From contig NZ_MSDV01000003.1 of the NCBI RefSeq assembly GCF_001931485.1, forward strand, positions 1-64,000: 64,000 bases of DNA, written 5' to 3'. The notes below the pieces were generated by a model that worked only from the letters and a program-made list of their open reading frames with translations, was not told the DNA's origin and did no database searches. The position numbers and the translations under genes were made by a program. This DNA comes from Burkholderia sp. SRS-W-2-2016 (lineage in GTDB: Bacteria; Pseudomonadota; Gammaproteobacteria; Burkholderiales; Burkholderiaceae). Positions within the stretch are counted from its first letter, which is position 1, and each line of letters starts with the position of its first letter. Of the stretch, positions 31,043 to 38,695 are shown in pieces.

Positions 31043-32011
31043 ATGAAGAAGCACGAACCGATCTACAACGTGTACGCCTTTTTTGAGGCCGACGAACTTC
31101 GAACGGTGGGGATCAAGCAGTATTACCGGCAGGGAAACGACGCGAAGAAGATGGATTTTTTGCGGTCACGTGCAGAGGTCGATTTCGCGACGGTCGATCG
31201 GTTCCGGGTCGTCAACACGATGACGGCGATACAGTTCCAGGTGCGGCAACGGCTCGGGCAAGTGACCGAACTATTTGAGCCGTTGTTCGCGGCCATCGGG
31301 GCCGGACCCATGCCGCTGTTTTGCATGACGTCGATCGTCGACGGCGTGCCGAAAACTGATGTCAGCGTGCCACTGGCGCCTCTCGACATGTCGAAACTGC
31401 CGGACGGTGCGGGGGAGCCTGGTCGAATGGACGACTACTTATTTAAATATCGCAACGAAGAGCAGGGCACGTTCGACATGACGGGCCTGATCCACGACGA
31501 CTATTTCAAGGCGATCCGGCTGCTGTACAACAACGGCCACTACATCTCGTGCTTGAAGTTGCTGATGTCGTTCCTGGACACCGTGGCCTATGTCGAGTTC
31601 GGCGAACGCGGCCGTGGTGAAACGTTCGTCTTTATCGACTGGTTGCGCACGTTCGCTGACCCGACCCCGGCCGGGGCGACGCCTGAGGAACTGTGGGAGT
31701 TGCGAAACAGCTTGCTCCACATGTCGAACCTGGAGTCCCGGAAGGTCGCCGCCGGCAAGGTCGCACGACTGACGCCGTACGTCGGTGCCCAGCAATACCC
31801 GCCCAGCACCGACCCGATGATGAAGTACGTCAACACGTTCGGTTTGATCGAGGCGGTGGCCGCAGCGATCGCGCGGTGGATCACCTCGTACAACGATCAT
31901 CCGGAAAAGATGCGCACGTTCGTTGAACGGTATGACCGGGTGGTGTCGGACGAACGCCAGGCATGCATCCCCATCCCACCGGCAGCCGGCGGCGCAGCGA
32001 CCGCGGGCTGA
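31043..32011 (+). CDS. HEPN-like hypothetical protein
   Basis: A 322-residue soluble protein. Near residue 225-240 the helical segment EELWELRNSLLHMSNLE contains R-N-S-L-L-H, a match to the R-x(4)-H signature of HEPN ribonucleases, preceded by a hydrophobic helix (SCLKLLMSFLDTVAYVEFG, about 172-190) as in HEPN bundles. The N-terminal half is unrecognised. It is followed 51 bp later by an Abi-type gene. A toxin or defence nuclease role is inferred. Confidence 0.6.
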   Translation: MKKHEPIYNVYAFFEADELRTVGIKQYYRQGNDAKKMDFLRSRAEVDFATVDRFRVVNTMTAIQFQVRQRLGQVTELFEPLFAAIGAGPMPLFCMTSIVDGVPKTDVSVPLAPLDMSKLPDGAGEPGRMDDYLFKYRNEEQGTFDMTGLIHDDYFKAIRLLYNNGHYISCLKLLMSFLDTVAYVEFGERGRGETFVFIDWLRTFADPTPAGATPEELWELRNSLLHMSNLESRKVAAGKVARLTPYVGAQQYPPSTDPMMKYVNTFGLIEAVAAAIARWITSYNDHPEKMRTFVERYDRVVSDERQACIPIPPAAGGAATAG

Positions 32012-32062
32012 ACGCGTTTGTCGCTACAATCAGCAACAGACCCGCCAACACACAGACCACAA

Positions 32063-32872
32063 ATGGCAACTCTGTCGTCGATCGAAAAACGAAAACTGGA
32101 ACGCCTCCTCGGAATGGGCAGCGGTTACGTGCTCAACTTTTCCGATCGCACGTTTTCCATGTTCTTCGAAGAACACACGGGCCTCGACATCGACGATGCG
32201 AAGTACAGGATCAACCTGAGTTCCGGATCGAAGGCGAACCGGATGCGAGGTTTCTGGACCGTCGAGCCTGACCACCTCGTCGCCAAGGTGCTCGTCGCAT
32301 TGATCGAGCACGCGAACGAATACGAGTGCCTTCCGGCGGATGCGGATGCCGCGTTGCTCGCCGACGTGGACAAGATCATCGGCCGGCTTCACCAAAACCC
32401 GTCGAGCCCGGTTCCCGAGATCGACGCGTTCACCGCCAGCGTCAACGACCTTGATTTCGAAGCCGCGGCGAAGCACATCCGCACCGCGATCGAGCAGAAC
32501 GAGCCGGCGACGGCGCTGGATCGCCTGCACGTGTTCGCCATGAAGTTTTTGCGGACGCACTGCGAGCACCGCGGCATCGAGGTCAACCGGGACAAACCGT
32601 TGCACAGCCTCATGGGCGAGTATGTCAAAGCGATACGAGCCGCCGGCCTGATCGAGTCGGACATGACCGACCGCATCCTGCGCAGCAGCATCAGCGTCCT
32701 GGAAGCGTTCAACGACGTGCGCAACAACCAGAGTCTTGCGCACGACAACCCGATCCTGAACCATTCGGAGGCGTTGCTCATCTTCAGCCATATCGGGGCA
32801 TCCATCCGGTTCATTCGCGCGCTCGAAGGGCGGTGCGGCCGAGCGAGCATGGTGTTAGTCGAGCGCACATAG
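32063..32872 (+). CDS. Abortive-infection family protein (Abi_C / AbiJ-like)
   Basis: A 269-residue protein from ATG 32063. The N-terminal 75 residues (KRKLERLLGMGSGYVLNFSD, then MFFEEHTGLDIDDAKY and GSKANRMRGFW) match the pattern of AbiJ-type N-terminal domains. The C-terminus contains LEAFNDVRNNQSLAHDNPIL (about 214-233), with the R..N....H core of the Abi_C/HEPN fold. Members of this group arrest phage-infected cells. Assigned from pattern memory; activity is untested. Confidence 0.7.
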   Translation: MATLSSIEKRKLERLLGMGSGYVLNFSDRTFSMFFEEHTGLDIDDAKYRINLSSGSKANRMRGFWTVEPDHLVAKVLVALIEHANEYECLPADADAALLADVDKIIGRLHQNPSSPVPEIDAFTASVNDLDFEAAAKHIRTAIEQNEPATALDRLHVFAMKFLRTHCEHRGIEVNRDKPLHSLMGEYVKAIRAAGLIESDMTDRILRSSISVLEAFNDVRNNQSLAHDNPILNHSEALLIFSHIGASIRFIRALEGRCGRASMVLVERT

Positions 32873-32917
32873 CGTTTGCATCAAGACACGATTTCAATAA
32901 CGAGAATGGAGAGACTT

Positions 32918-33928
32918 GTGAGAGCAACAAACAGCGTTCTGATAGCGTTGGCCTTCACTACGAGCGCATGGGCGGCGGGTGCTGACACCCCGTCAGTTGA
33001 ACAATCCGCTCCGACGGCCACGTCAGGTCAGACACTCCTGGTTGAGCAAAAACATGCCACAACGTCCTACGGCGGAAAATCAGGCGAACAACCTGTTTCT
33101 GTGCTTGAGCACGATGGCCAACCGGCCGTACCGACGAGAGCTATCGGATCAGAGACCAATGGACAGGGAAATGCTGGGAAAAGTGACGAGGGCTTTTACT
33201 CGTTCAAACTCAGTGATGCCCTACTGGTCGTGTTCACAGCGCTGCTCGCTGCTTTCACTGGTTTTCTTTGGTGGTCCACGGCGGCCCTAGCGCGTGAAAC
33301 AGAAAGGGGCGGCGAAATCGCGGAACGAGCGTCCCGGACTGCGGAAGCGAGTGCGCGGGCGGCTGAACGTACCGCGGAGATCGCTGCTTACGCCGACGAT
33401 GCGCGTTGGGTCGTAAGTTCAATGAGCATCAAAGAGCGAATCGACCTTGGAGCGAGGACGGAGTACCGAATCGTCGCCACGCTTAAGAACTGCGGGAGAA
33501 CTTCCGCCGAGATCACGCACAAAGCTTTCTACGCGTGGCTGGCGCCAGAGTTTGCGCCGGCAACGGAAATCCTCTCCGCGCATACCGTCCCAAGTATCGA
33601 TTTTGATACGCTTATCGAACCGGGGCAAACTTATGACATTGAAGCGGAGATTGAGTTGACGGAGGCGGAAGCCAATGCTTTGTGTGACGGTTCCACCCAG
33701 CTTTGGGCATGGGGTGCACTCAGCTATCGCACATACCTCGACCGCAACATGGCAAAGGGTTTTGTCGGCACCTTTGATAAGTGGGGCGTCCAGGACGGCA
33801 CTGGCGGACCGGCGCGCGATCGAGTCGCCGGCAAACTGAGGCCGCCGCCACTTCGCTTGGTCCGCGAATATATCGGCACGGTTCCCGATCCCGACGGGCA
33901 AGCATTCGGTGTTACCCGAAAAGCATAA
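32918..33928 (+). CDS. Exported membrane-anchored hypothetical protein
   Basis: A 336-residue protein. GTG 32918 is chosen because GGAGAG lies 7 bases upstream and it gives a clean signal peptide (NSVLIALAFTTSAWA); an ATG twelve bases earlier is the alternative. Residues 20-90 are a low-complexity linker, then a membrane helix (LLVVFTALLAAFTGFLWW, about 107-124), an Ala/Glu-rich coiled coil, and a beta-rich C-terminal domain (TEYRIVATLKNCGRTSAEIT) of the kind found in many membrane proteins of unknown function. No enzyme motif. It lies between the Abi-type gene and the DUF4365 pair. Confidence 0.6.
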   Translation: MRATNSVLIALAFTTSAWAAGADTPSVEQSAPTATSGQTLLVEQKHATTSYGGKSGEQPVSVLEHDGQPAVPTRAIGSETNGQGNAGKSDEGFYSFKLSDALLVVFTALLAAFTGFLWWSTAALARETERGGEIAERASRTAEASARAAERTAEIAAYADDARWVVSSMSIKERIDLGARTEYRIVATLKNCGRTSAEITHKAFYAWLAPEFAPATEILSAHTVPSIDFDTLIEPGQTYDIEAEIELTEAEANALCDGSTQLWAWGALSYRTYLDRNMAKGFVGTFDKWGVQDGTGGPARDRVAGKLRPPPLRLVREYIGTVPDPDGQAFGVTRKA

Positions 33929-34034
33929 ATGTTTCCTTGCCGTCGAAAGACCCGACAGGCGCCGGCGAAGCGACCTTTTTATATGTCCGAGACCAACCAG
34001 TTACTTTCAGGGGCGCGTGAGCAGCTAAGTCTCT

Positions 34035-34535
34035 ATGAACGGCACAAATCAAAAAGAACAGTTCAATATCGCTTACGTCCGGGTCATCGCAGCGCAGGCT
34101 GGACTCAACCCCGGCCGATTGGAAGTAGACGATGAAAGCATCGACTTGGAACTCGGTGGGAAGGGGTTCACGGGAGCCATCCGCAATCCCCGCGTGCAAC
34201 TGCAACTGAAATGTACGTCTCAGGACATGATTGACGGCGATGTCATCAAGTTTCCGTTACCTCGGAAGAACTACGATGACCTTCGAGAAACCGGCGTAAT
34301 CTGCCCGCGGTACCTCGCCGTGCTGCTCGTCCCCGAGCAATCCGAGCATTGGGTAGAGCATCATCCTGAACACATGACGATGCGTAACGCGTGCTATTAC
34401 CTGTCGTTGCGGGATTTTCCCGAAACGACAAACAAAAGCACCGTGACCGTCAGTGTGCCGCTGACCCAGCGACTGACAACAGTAAGTCTCAGGTACCTCA
34501 TGACACTTGCAAGCAACTTGGAGGTTGCGTCATGA
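34035..34535 (+). CDS. DUF4365 protein (PD-(D/E)xK-like fold)
   Basis: A 166-residue protein. The sequence QFNIAYVRVIAAQAG, then ESIDLELGG and RVQLQLKCTS follows the DUF4365 pattern, in which an Asp strand and a Q-x-K strand (here D near 37 and QLK near 58) resemble the core of PD-(D/E)xK nucleases. DUF4365 proteins are known from mobile elements and suspected defence loci. The ribosome site is weak. Its stop overlaps the start of the next gene, so the two products are probably made in fixed ratio. Confidence 0.68.
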   Translation: MNGTNQKEQFNIAYVRVIAAQAGLNPGRLEVDDESIDLELGGKGFTGAIRNPRVQLQLKCTSQDMIDGDVIKFPLPRKNYDDLRETGVICPRYLAVLLVPEQSEHWVEHHPEHMTMRNACYYLSLRDFPETTNKSTVTVSVPLTQRLTTVSLRYLMTLASNLEVAS

Positions 34536-35680
34536 ACCGAGACGACCTGCTCAAACGCCTGGCAGATATAAGCCCAGACCAGATCGCCGCATATCTGAAC
34601 CTGCGCGGCTGGCGAAAGGACGCTGACCTCGGCGCGGTCGCTTCGATTTGGCATCGCCCTGAGCCCCAGCGAGACGATGCAGAAATCTTGCTCCCGTCGG
34701 CGCAAAAGCAGGCGAAAGACTTCAACGCCCGGTTGATCGATGCGGTCAGATCGCTCGCCGACTTCGAAGGGCGACCGGTCCTCGACGTCGTTCGCGACGT
34801 TGCTGGATATTTTTCGGATCGCATCCGCGTTCGGGTGTTCCACTTCGACGTTGAAGGCGGCACGATCCCGCTCGACGATGGGGTGTTGCTGAACCAGCGG
34901 GCGCGCGACCTCATGGAAGCCGCCGCACTTGCGTCCACGTCGAAACGGCGTCAGTTCACGGGGCGCAAGTCCGACGAGATGAACGAATACCTACGTTCGC
35001 TGCGCTTGGGTCAGACGGAAATCGGCAGTTACGTCGTCAACATCATCGCGCCGGTACCGGTCCAGCAAACGCCGCAACTGGGTTTGCCATCCGTGCCGAC
35101 GACGCACCTGGTGACCGCCACCCTATCATCGGGGCTGCGTGCGCTCGACGATGCGATCGGTACGATCGCGAGCGGTGGAAACACCATCGTGCTCGACGAA
35201 GCCGTGAACAATGGAGCAAGCGCAAACCTGTGCGATGCGCTCGTGGGTTTGAGCGGCGCAGACCAGAAACGCGGCTTCGAGGTGACGATCACACCGGCCA
35301 GCAGCGGCCTGGAGCCGAGTTCGCCGATCAACTTCGTGTTCGACAGGGACAAGGTGGAACGCGTCGCGGAGGCCGCGGCCTACTACAAACGCGAAGACTA
35401 TACGTTGTACGACCGGACAATCACCGGTTCCGTCGAAAAACTGGACAGGCCGCTGGCCGATGAGAGCGGAACGATCACGATCGCGGTGACGTTGAACGGT
35501 CAGCCGAAAAACGTTGCTGTCGAACTCGCTAAGGACGAGTACCAACAGGCGGTCGTCGCGCACGGCGAAAAAACGTTGGTCCAGTGCCACGGCGATGTCC
35601 GCGTCATGTCGCGGGGTGCGCGTCTGGTCAACCCGCGTAACTTCAAAGTCATCAAAAACGGCGAGTTGCTGGAACCGTGA
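34532..35680 (+). CDS. Unknown partner of the DUF4365 protein
   Basis: A 382-residue protein beginning in the DUF4365 stop codon (ATGA), with GGAGG 8 bases upstream. The N-terminal 130 residues (LNLRGWRKDADLGAVASIW, then EILLPSAQKQAKDF) form a mixed alpha/beta domain; residues 190-382 are beta-rich (RGFEVTITPAS, GTITIAVTLNGQPKNVAVEL). No Walker, nuclease or membrane motif is seen. The coupling suggests a complex or a sensor/effector pair with the DUF4365 protein. I do not recognise a family. Confidence 0.6.
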   Translation: MNRDDLLKRLADISPDQIAAYLNLRGWRKDADLGAVASIWHRPEPQRDDAEILLPSAQKQAKDFNARLIDAVRSLADFEGRPVLDVVRDVAGYFSDRIRVRVFHFDVEGGTIPLDDGVLLNQRARDLMEAAALASTSKRRQFTGRKSDEMNEYLRSLRLGQTEIGSYVVNIIAPVPVQQTPQLGLPSVPTTHLVTATLSSGLRALDDAIGTIASGGNTIVLDEAVNNGASANLCDALVGLSGADQKRGFEVTITPASSGLEPSSPINFVFDRDKVERVAEAAAYYKREDYTLYDRTITGSVEKLDRPLADESGTITIAVTLNGQPKNVAVELAKDEYQQAVVAHGEKTLVQCHGDVRVMSRGARLVNPRNFKVIKNGELLEP

Positions 35681-35709
35681 TCACCGTTTTCTAGTGTGTC
35701 TGCAATACG

Positions 35710-36285
35710 TCAACCTATCCGTAAATCCTGCCCGAATGGCGACGGCACGTGCCGCAGAACGGTCCAGCGCCGCACGCGGTGCGGTTGAATCGGGCCGCGC
35801 TCGAACCGTTCGAGCCGGTTCCGGTACGTCGCGCCGTCGGCCGGGTTGAGCAGCACGGCATGGACGTGCGGATGCACCGGCTCGGGCTCGGGTGAAACAA
35901 CCAGGGACGCCGGGGCGTCCCACATCGCGTCGATTTCAGCCCGGAACGCGGCGACCGCTTGATCGACGGTCGGCACGACGGCCGGTGAGGCCGGCGCGTT
36001 TGCGCGCAGCGCGTCGTCGACGATCGCACGGATGGAGTCCGGCAACCGGGCCTTGATGCTGCCGTTGTCCTCGTCGCGGGTCAGGTCAAACAGCATGTGG
36101 CAATCGAGCGCGATCCGTGACGCCAGGGCGTGCGCTTGCGCGCGGTTGCGGGTGTGCAGCGACCGTCGAATAATCGCAGTCGCGCCCAACACGCGAAGGT
36201 CGGTCGGAATACCGATGGTGAACGCGTAGACGCCGGAGGTGGTGGTGGAGAGGTAGGTAGTTCGTTTGGTGCGGACGGTGATCAT
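35710..36285 (-). CDS. Protein resembling the N-terminal arm of tyrosine recombinases, without catalytic domain
   Basis: A 191-residue protein. The first about 60 residues (TTYLSTTTSGVYAFTIGIP, then LRVLGATAIIRRSLHTRN and AHALASRIALDCHMLF) follow the arm-binding/DUF6538-like start of phage-type integrases: a short Y-F-R strand set, then R-SL-TR and A..LA.RI. The rest shows none of the R...H-x-x-R...Y catalytic residues. It may be a remnant, or a stand-alone DNA-binding protein. It is the only recombinase-like sequence in the element part of the window. Confidence 0.5.
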   Translation of the reverse strand: MITVRTKRTTYLSTTTSGVYAFTIGIPTDLRVLGATAIIRRSLHTRNRAQAHALASRIALDCHMLFDLTRDEDNGSIKARLPDSIRAIVDDALRANAPASPAVVPTVDQAVAAFRAEIDAMWDAPASLVVSPEPEPVHPHVHAVLLNPADGATYRNRLERFERGPIQPHRVRRWTVLRHVPSPFGQDLRIG

Positions 36286-36331
36286 GAGGGTGCTCCAGAA
36301 GGTTGAACCGCGGGTTGAGCAGTGGTGGAGG

Positions 36332-36628
36332 TCAGGCAGGGGCGCGCGCTGTGCGCATGTACTGTTTCAGGAACGTCAGCCGTTCACGGTCCGGCATCGC
36401 CAACCAGGCCAGTAGCGCCGCGCCGAGGTGATCGCTCACGTGCGCCATCGCCGTGGCCTGGTCGGGGCCGGTCATGCCCGCGCTTCGCGCGACCCATGCC
36501 GCGTGCAGCGGTACCAGCGCCTGCACGTTTTCGTACACCGATCGGACCAATGACGTGCCGACCAGGCGGCGGCTCGCCGAGCGGCGAGCGCGCGATGCGC
36601 GCGAGCGAACGGTGCTCGTGTTCGTCAT
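36332..36628 (-). CDS. Small hypothetical protein
   Basis: A 98-residue protein; the start overlaps the stop of the upstream gene (36625-36628, ATGA). A very basic N-terminus (RSRASRARRSASRR) is followed by two helical segments (VYENVQALVPLHAAWVARS and VSDHLGAALLAWLAM). No family recognised. It is probably co-translated with the gene at 36625. Confidence 0.5.
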   Translation of the reverse strand: MTNTSTVRSRASRARRSASRRLVGTSLVRSVYENVQALVPLHAAWVARSAGMTGPDQATAMAHVSDHLGAALLAWLAMPDRERLTFLKQYMRTARAPA

Positions 36629-37053
36629 GACGAAGCCTCGTCGGACAACGTGTGCAGGCTGTCAAAGTCAAACGGTGACTCGCCAGCCGCATCGACGGCA
36701 GGCGATGCGGCTGGCGCCGCGATGCTGTCCGGGGCCGCCGTGTTCGCGATCGACGCCGCAGCCCGTCGTGCGTTCTCCGCGTTCATGTAAGCCGCGACAT
36801 GGGCCGCCTGTTCGTCGGCATCGCGTTCGGCGAACGCGATGATCGACGCGGCCACCCAATCCGTGAACGTCGAGCGGCCAGCGATCGCATCGCCGAACTG
36901 CTCGCGATGCTCTTGCCACGTTGCTTTTGCGCGGTCGTACATCACCGCTTCAAAACTGAAACCGGAAAAGCGTCGAGTCTCCCGCCACTTTTCGCGGTTG
37001 TTCCGACGCCGCACGGTTGCGGCGCTGGGGTTGCTGCTCATTGGACGGCCCAT
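36625..37053 (-). CDS. Basic hypothetical protein next to the transfer region
   Basis: A 142-residue protein; GGAGG lies 9 bases before the ATG at 37053. The N-terminal third is basic (ATVRRRNNREKWRETRRFS), with a possible short DNA-contacting strand, then helices (EAVMYDRAKATWQEHREQF and TFTDWVAASIIAFAER). The C-terminus is Ala-rich and acidic. It is divergent from the relaxosome genes across the repeat-rich region, a place where accessory DNA-binding proteins are common, but no family is recognised. Confidence 0.5.
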   Translation of the reverse strand: MGRPMSSNPSAATVRRRNNREKWRETRRFSGFSFEAVMYDRAKATWQEHREQFGDAIAGRSTFTDWVAASIIAFAERDADEQAAHVAAYMNAENARRAAASIANTAAPDSIAAPAASPAVDAAGESPFDFDSLHTLSDEASS

Positions 37054-37076
37054 GCGTCGATCCTCCAGAAAAGCAA

Positions 37077-37111
37077 AAAGCCCGTCGGACGGCACGGGCT
37101 TGAACGTTGAG
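37077..37111 (-). promoter_or_regulatory. CTCAACGTTCA motif plus attenuator-like hairpin, minus strand
   Basis: Read on the minus strand: CTCAACGTTCA, then the arms AGCCCGT and ACGGGCT and a T5 run, ending shortly before the gene starting at 37053. The layout repeats that at 647-721 and that of the terminator interrupted by the IS. Confidence 0.6.
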
Positions 37112-37446
37112 GCGCGGTGAACATCGGCGCCTGGTTGTACACAGCAATATCTCTAGCGACGGAAAAACACAAGCCCATGCCACCGTCTTGACCGGCCCCA
37201 TGCGACGACGGCGAAACACGGCGCGGTGCCCGGCCCCTGTTCGGGGCTCGGTCTTCCGCTTGTGTTGTCGCCTTTTGTCGTCGCACGGGGCCTCACGAAA
37301 CGGCCTGGCATTGCGAACGTGCCAAGGCGTTCGATGTTTTGCGAAGAGCGGCACGACGATGAGCGACACCCAGGCAGTGCTCACCGTTCGTCGTTGCAGC
37401 GTTCGACCATTTCCCCATCCATCGACCGTTTTGCTGCTTGCAACGG
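37112..37446. other. Stretch without a recognised gene
   Basis: Short frames exist (for example a 36-codon one from 37359) but lack ribosome sites and family-like sequence. No strong hairpin or repeat is seen before the iteron region begins. Confidence 0.4.
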
Positions 37447-37833
37447 TCCTGCTGATTGTCCGGGGCTGATCGGTGAATCAGGCAAGGCGTCGGACGATCA
37501 ACAGGGCAAGACAATCAGCACGGCAAAGGCAGGGTTTGGCAGAGGACAAACAGCGGGGCAAGGCGAAGGACAAACAGCGGGCTTCAACGTCGGACAATCA
37601 GCAGGGCACGAAGCAGGACAAACAGCAATACGAGAAGCAGGACAAACAGCACACCGTCGACCACCACCACACCATCAGAACAACGGGACAAACAGTGAAG
37701 CGGTGAGGCAGGACAAGCAGCAACATCAACAGCAGCACCCCCACGTCAAAAGCAGGACAAACAGCAACGTCAACAGCAGCACCTCCACGTCAACAGCAAG
37801 ACAAACAGCAACGTCAACAGCAGGACAAACAGC
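37447..37833. repeat. Iteron array, consensus GGACAAACAGC
   Basis: Near-identical 11-bp units start at about 37544, 37568, 37592, 37616, 37640, 37685, 37711, 37755, 37799 and 37823, plus a variant AGACAATCAGC near 37509 and an inverted unit at about 37446-37461. Five consecutive starts are exactly 24 bp apart, and later gaps are 45, 26, 44, 44 and 24 bp. Units vary only slightly (GGACAATCAGC, GGACAAGCAGC, AGACAAACAGC). Candidate replication origin, transfer-origin accessory sites or partition repeats (R388 StbA also binds repeats beside oriT). Confidence 0.75.
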
Positions 37834-37915
37834 GGGGTTGGCGTTTTGCAAACGGTGGTGGTGTGGGCTTGCGTGCTCCTCTCTTTGTTCGGAGTACGAC
37901 CACAACACACGCATT

Positions 37916-38022
37916 GCACCTTCGGTGCGTCCTCCCCTGGCCGCTTCGCGGCCCTTTCGCCTTGCTGCGCAAGGCTCTTGCCGTGGCCGCATAGCGGCCA
38001 CCGTGTGGAAGGCCGCAGCCTT
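37916..38022. other. Cluster of five hairpins, candidate oriT core
   Basis: Within 107 bp: GCACC-TTC-GGTGC (37916-37928), GGCCGC-TTC-GCGGCC (37939-37953), CCTTGC-TGC-GCAAGG (37960-37974), GTGGCCGC-ATA-GCGGCCAC (37983-38001) and AAGGC-CGCA-GCCTT (38009-38022). They lie between the iterons and the RHH-coupling protein-relaxase genes, where R388 has its oriT. No nic consensus could be fixed by eye. Confidence 0.55.
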
Positions 38023-38152
38023 ACCCGACAAGCGTTTGACCGTAGCCGCGATAGACGGGGAAAACGGTCGCCGCGTGCGGCGCTGGACAAACGGCGAGCA
38101 CCTGGTAGTACTTAAGGAGAGCACCATCGCCCACCATCGCAGGAGTTCCACC

Positions 38153-38494
38153 ATGGCAATGCCTTCGCTTCACGTTCGACTGAAACCCACGACCGACCGC
38201 CGCCTGAAAGACGCTGCCGAGGCGCAAAACACGACCCAAGGTGAACTCGCCCGGCGCGCGATCGACGCTTACCTGGACGGCGCGGACATCGCCGCCCTGA
38301 TCGCCGAGCAACGCCTGGCGACGGACGGGCAGATCGGCGCGATGGAAGCCCGTCTGGTCGAGCGGTTCGAGGACCATCTGAAGGCGCTCGCGAACGCGTT
38401 CACGGCCATCCACCTGACCGTCGACCAGGCCGGTAACCCGATCGCTGGGCACATCGACGACCTGCCGCTGGACGCGGCATTGCAGGCCGCGTAA
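38153..38494 (+). CDS. Ribbon-helix-helix relaxosome accessory protein (TrwA-like position)
   Basis: A 113-residue protein; AGGAG lies 8 bases before ATG 38153. Residues 5-45 (LHVRLKPTTDRRLKDAAEAQ, then TTQGELARRAIDAYLDG) form a ribbon-helix-helix: a short strand, a helix, a turn with T-x-x-E and a second helix. The rest is helical and acidic. Next come coupling protein and MobF relaxase, the trwA-trwB-trwC order of R388, where TrwA binds oriT, represses its operon and stimulates TrwC and TrwB. ACCTGGTAGTACT just upstream may be the promoter -10 region. Role inferred from fold and synteny. Confidence 0.75.
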   Translation: MAMPSLHVRLKPTTDRRLKDAAEAQNTTQGELARRAIDAYLDGADIAALIAEQRLATDGQIGAMEARLVERFEDHLKALANAFTAIHLTVDQAGNPIAGHIDDLPLDAALQAA

Positions 38495-38614
38495 AACGGC
38501 CAAAAAACGGCGACAGCAAAAACCGACGACTCCGCGCGAGTCCTGCCCAACACGGAGTCGATTATCCGGGCGTTGAGTTTTTCAGCAGCAGCCGGCCACA
38601 CCAGCAGCACCGCC

Positions 38615-38695
38615 CCGTTCCATCGAGCCGCCCGCAGCAATGCGGGCTTCCGGGTACAAGGAGCCACGGTGGCTCCGACTTCATCGGAGGCCGTC
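38615..38695 (+). promoter_or_regulatory. Two-hairpin leader, copy 5, before the coupling-protein gene
   Basis: CGTTCCATC, hairpin 1 (GCCCGC / GCGGGC, loop agcaat), linker CCGGGTACA, hairpin 2 (GGAGCC / GGCTCC, loop acggt), then GGAGG before ATG 38696. Same order and spacing as copies 1-4 some 30 kb away. Confidence 0.65.

Noticed and set aside
37544-37833. CRISPR array
   Set aside because: Units are 11 bp, too short, with spacers of 13 bp or irregular length and no cas genes.
37226-38494. 422-codon frame through the iteron array, reading GQTAG-type repeats
   Set aside because: Repeat spacing is not always a multiple of three, the units are better explained as DNA iterons, and the true gene starts at 38153 with its own ribosome site.
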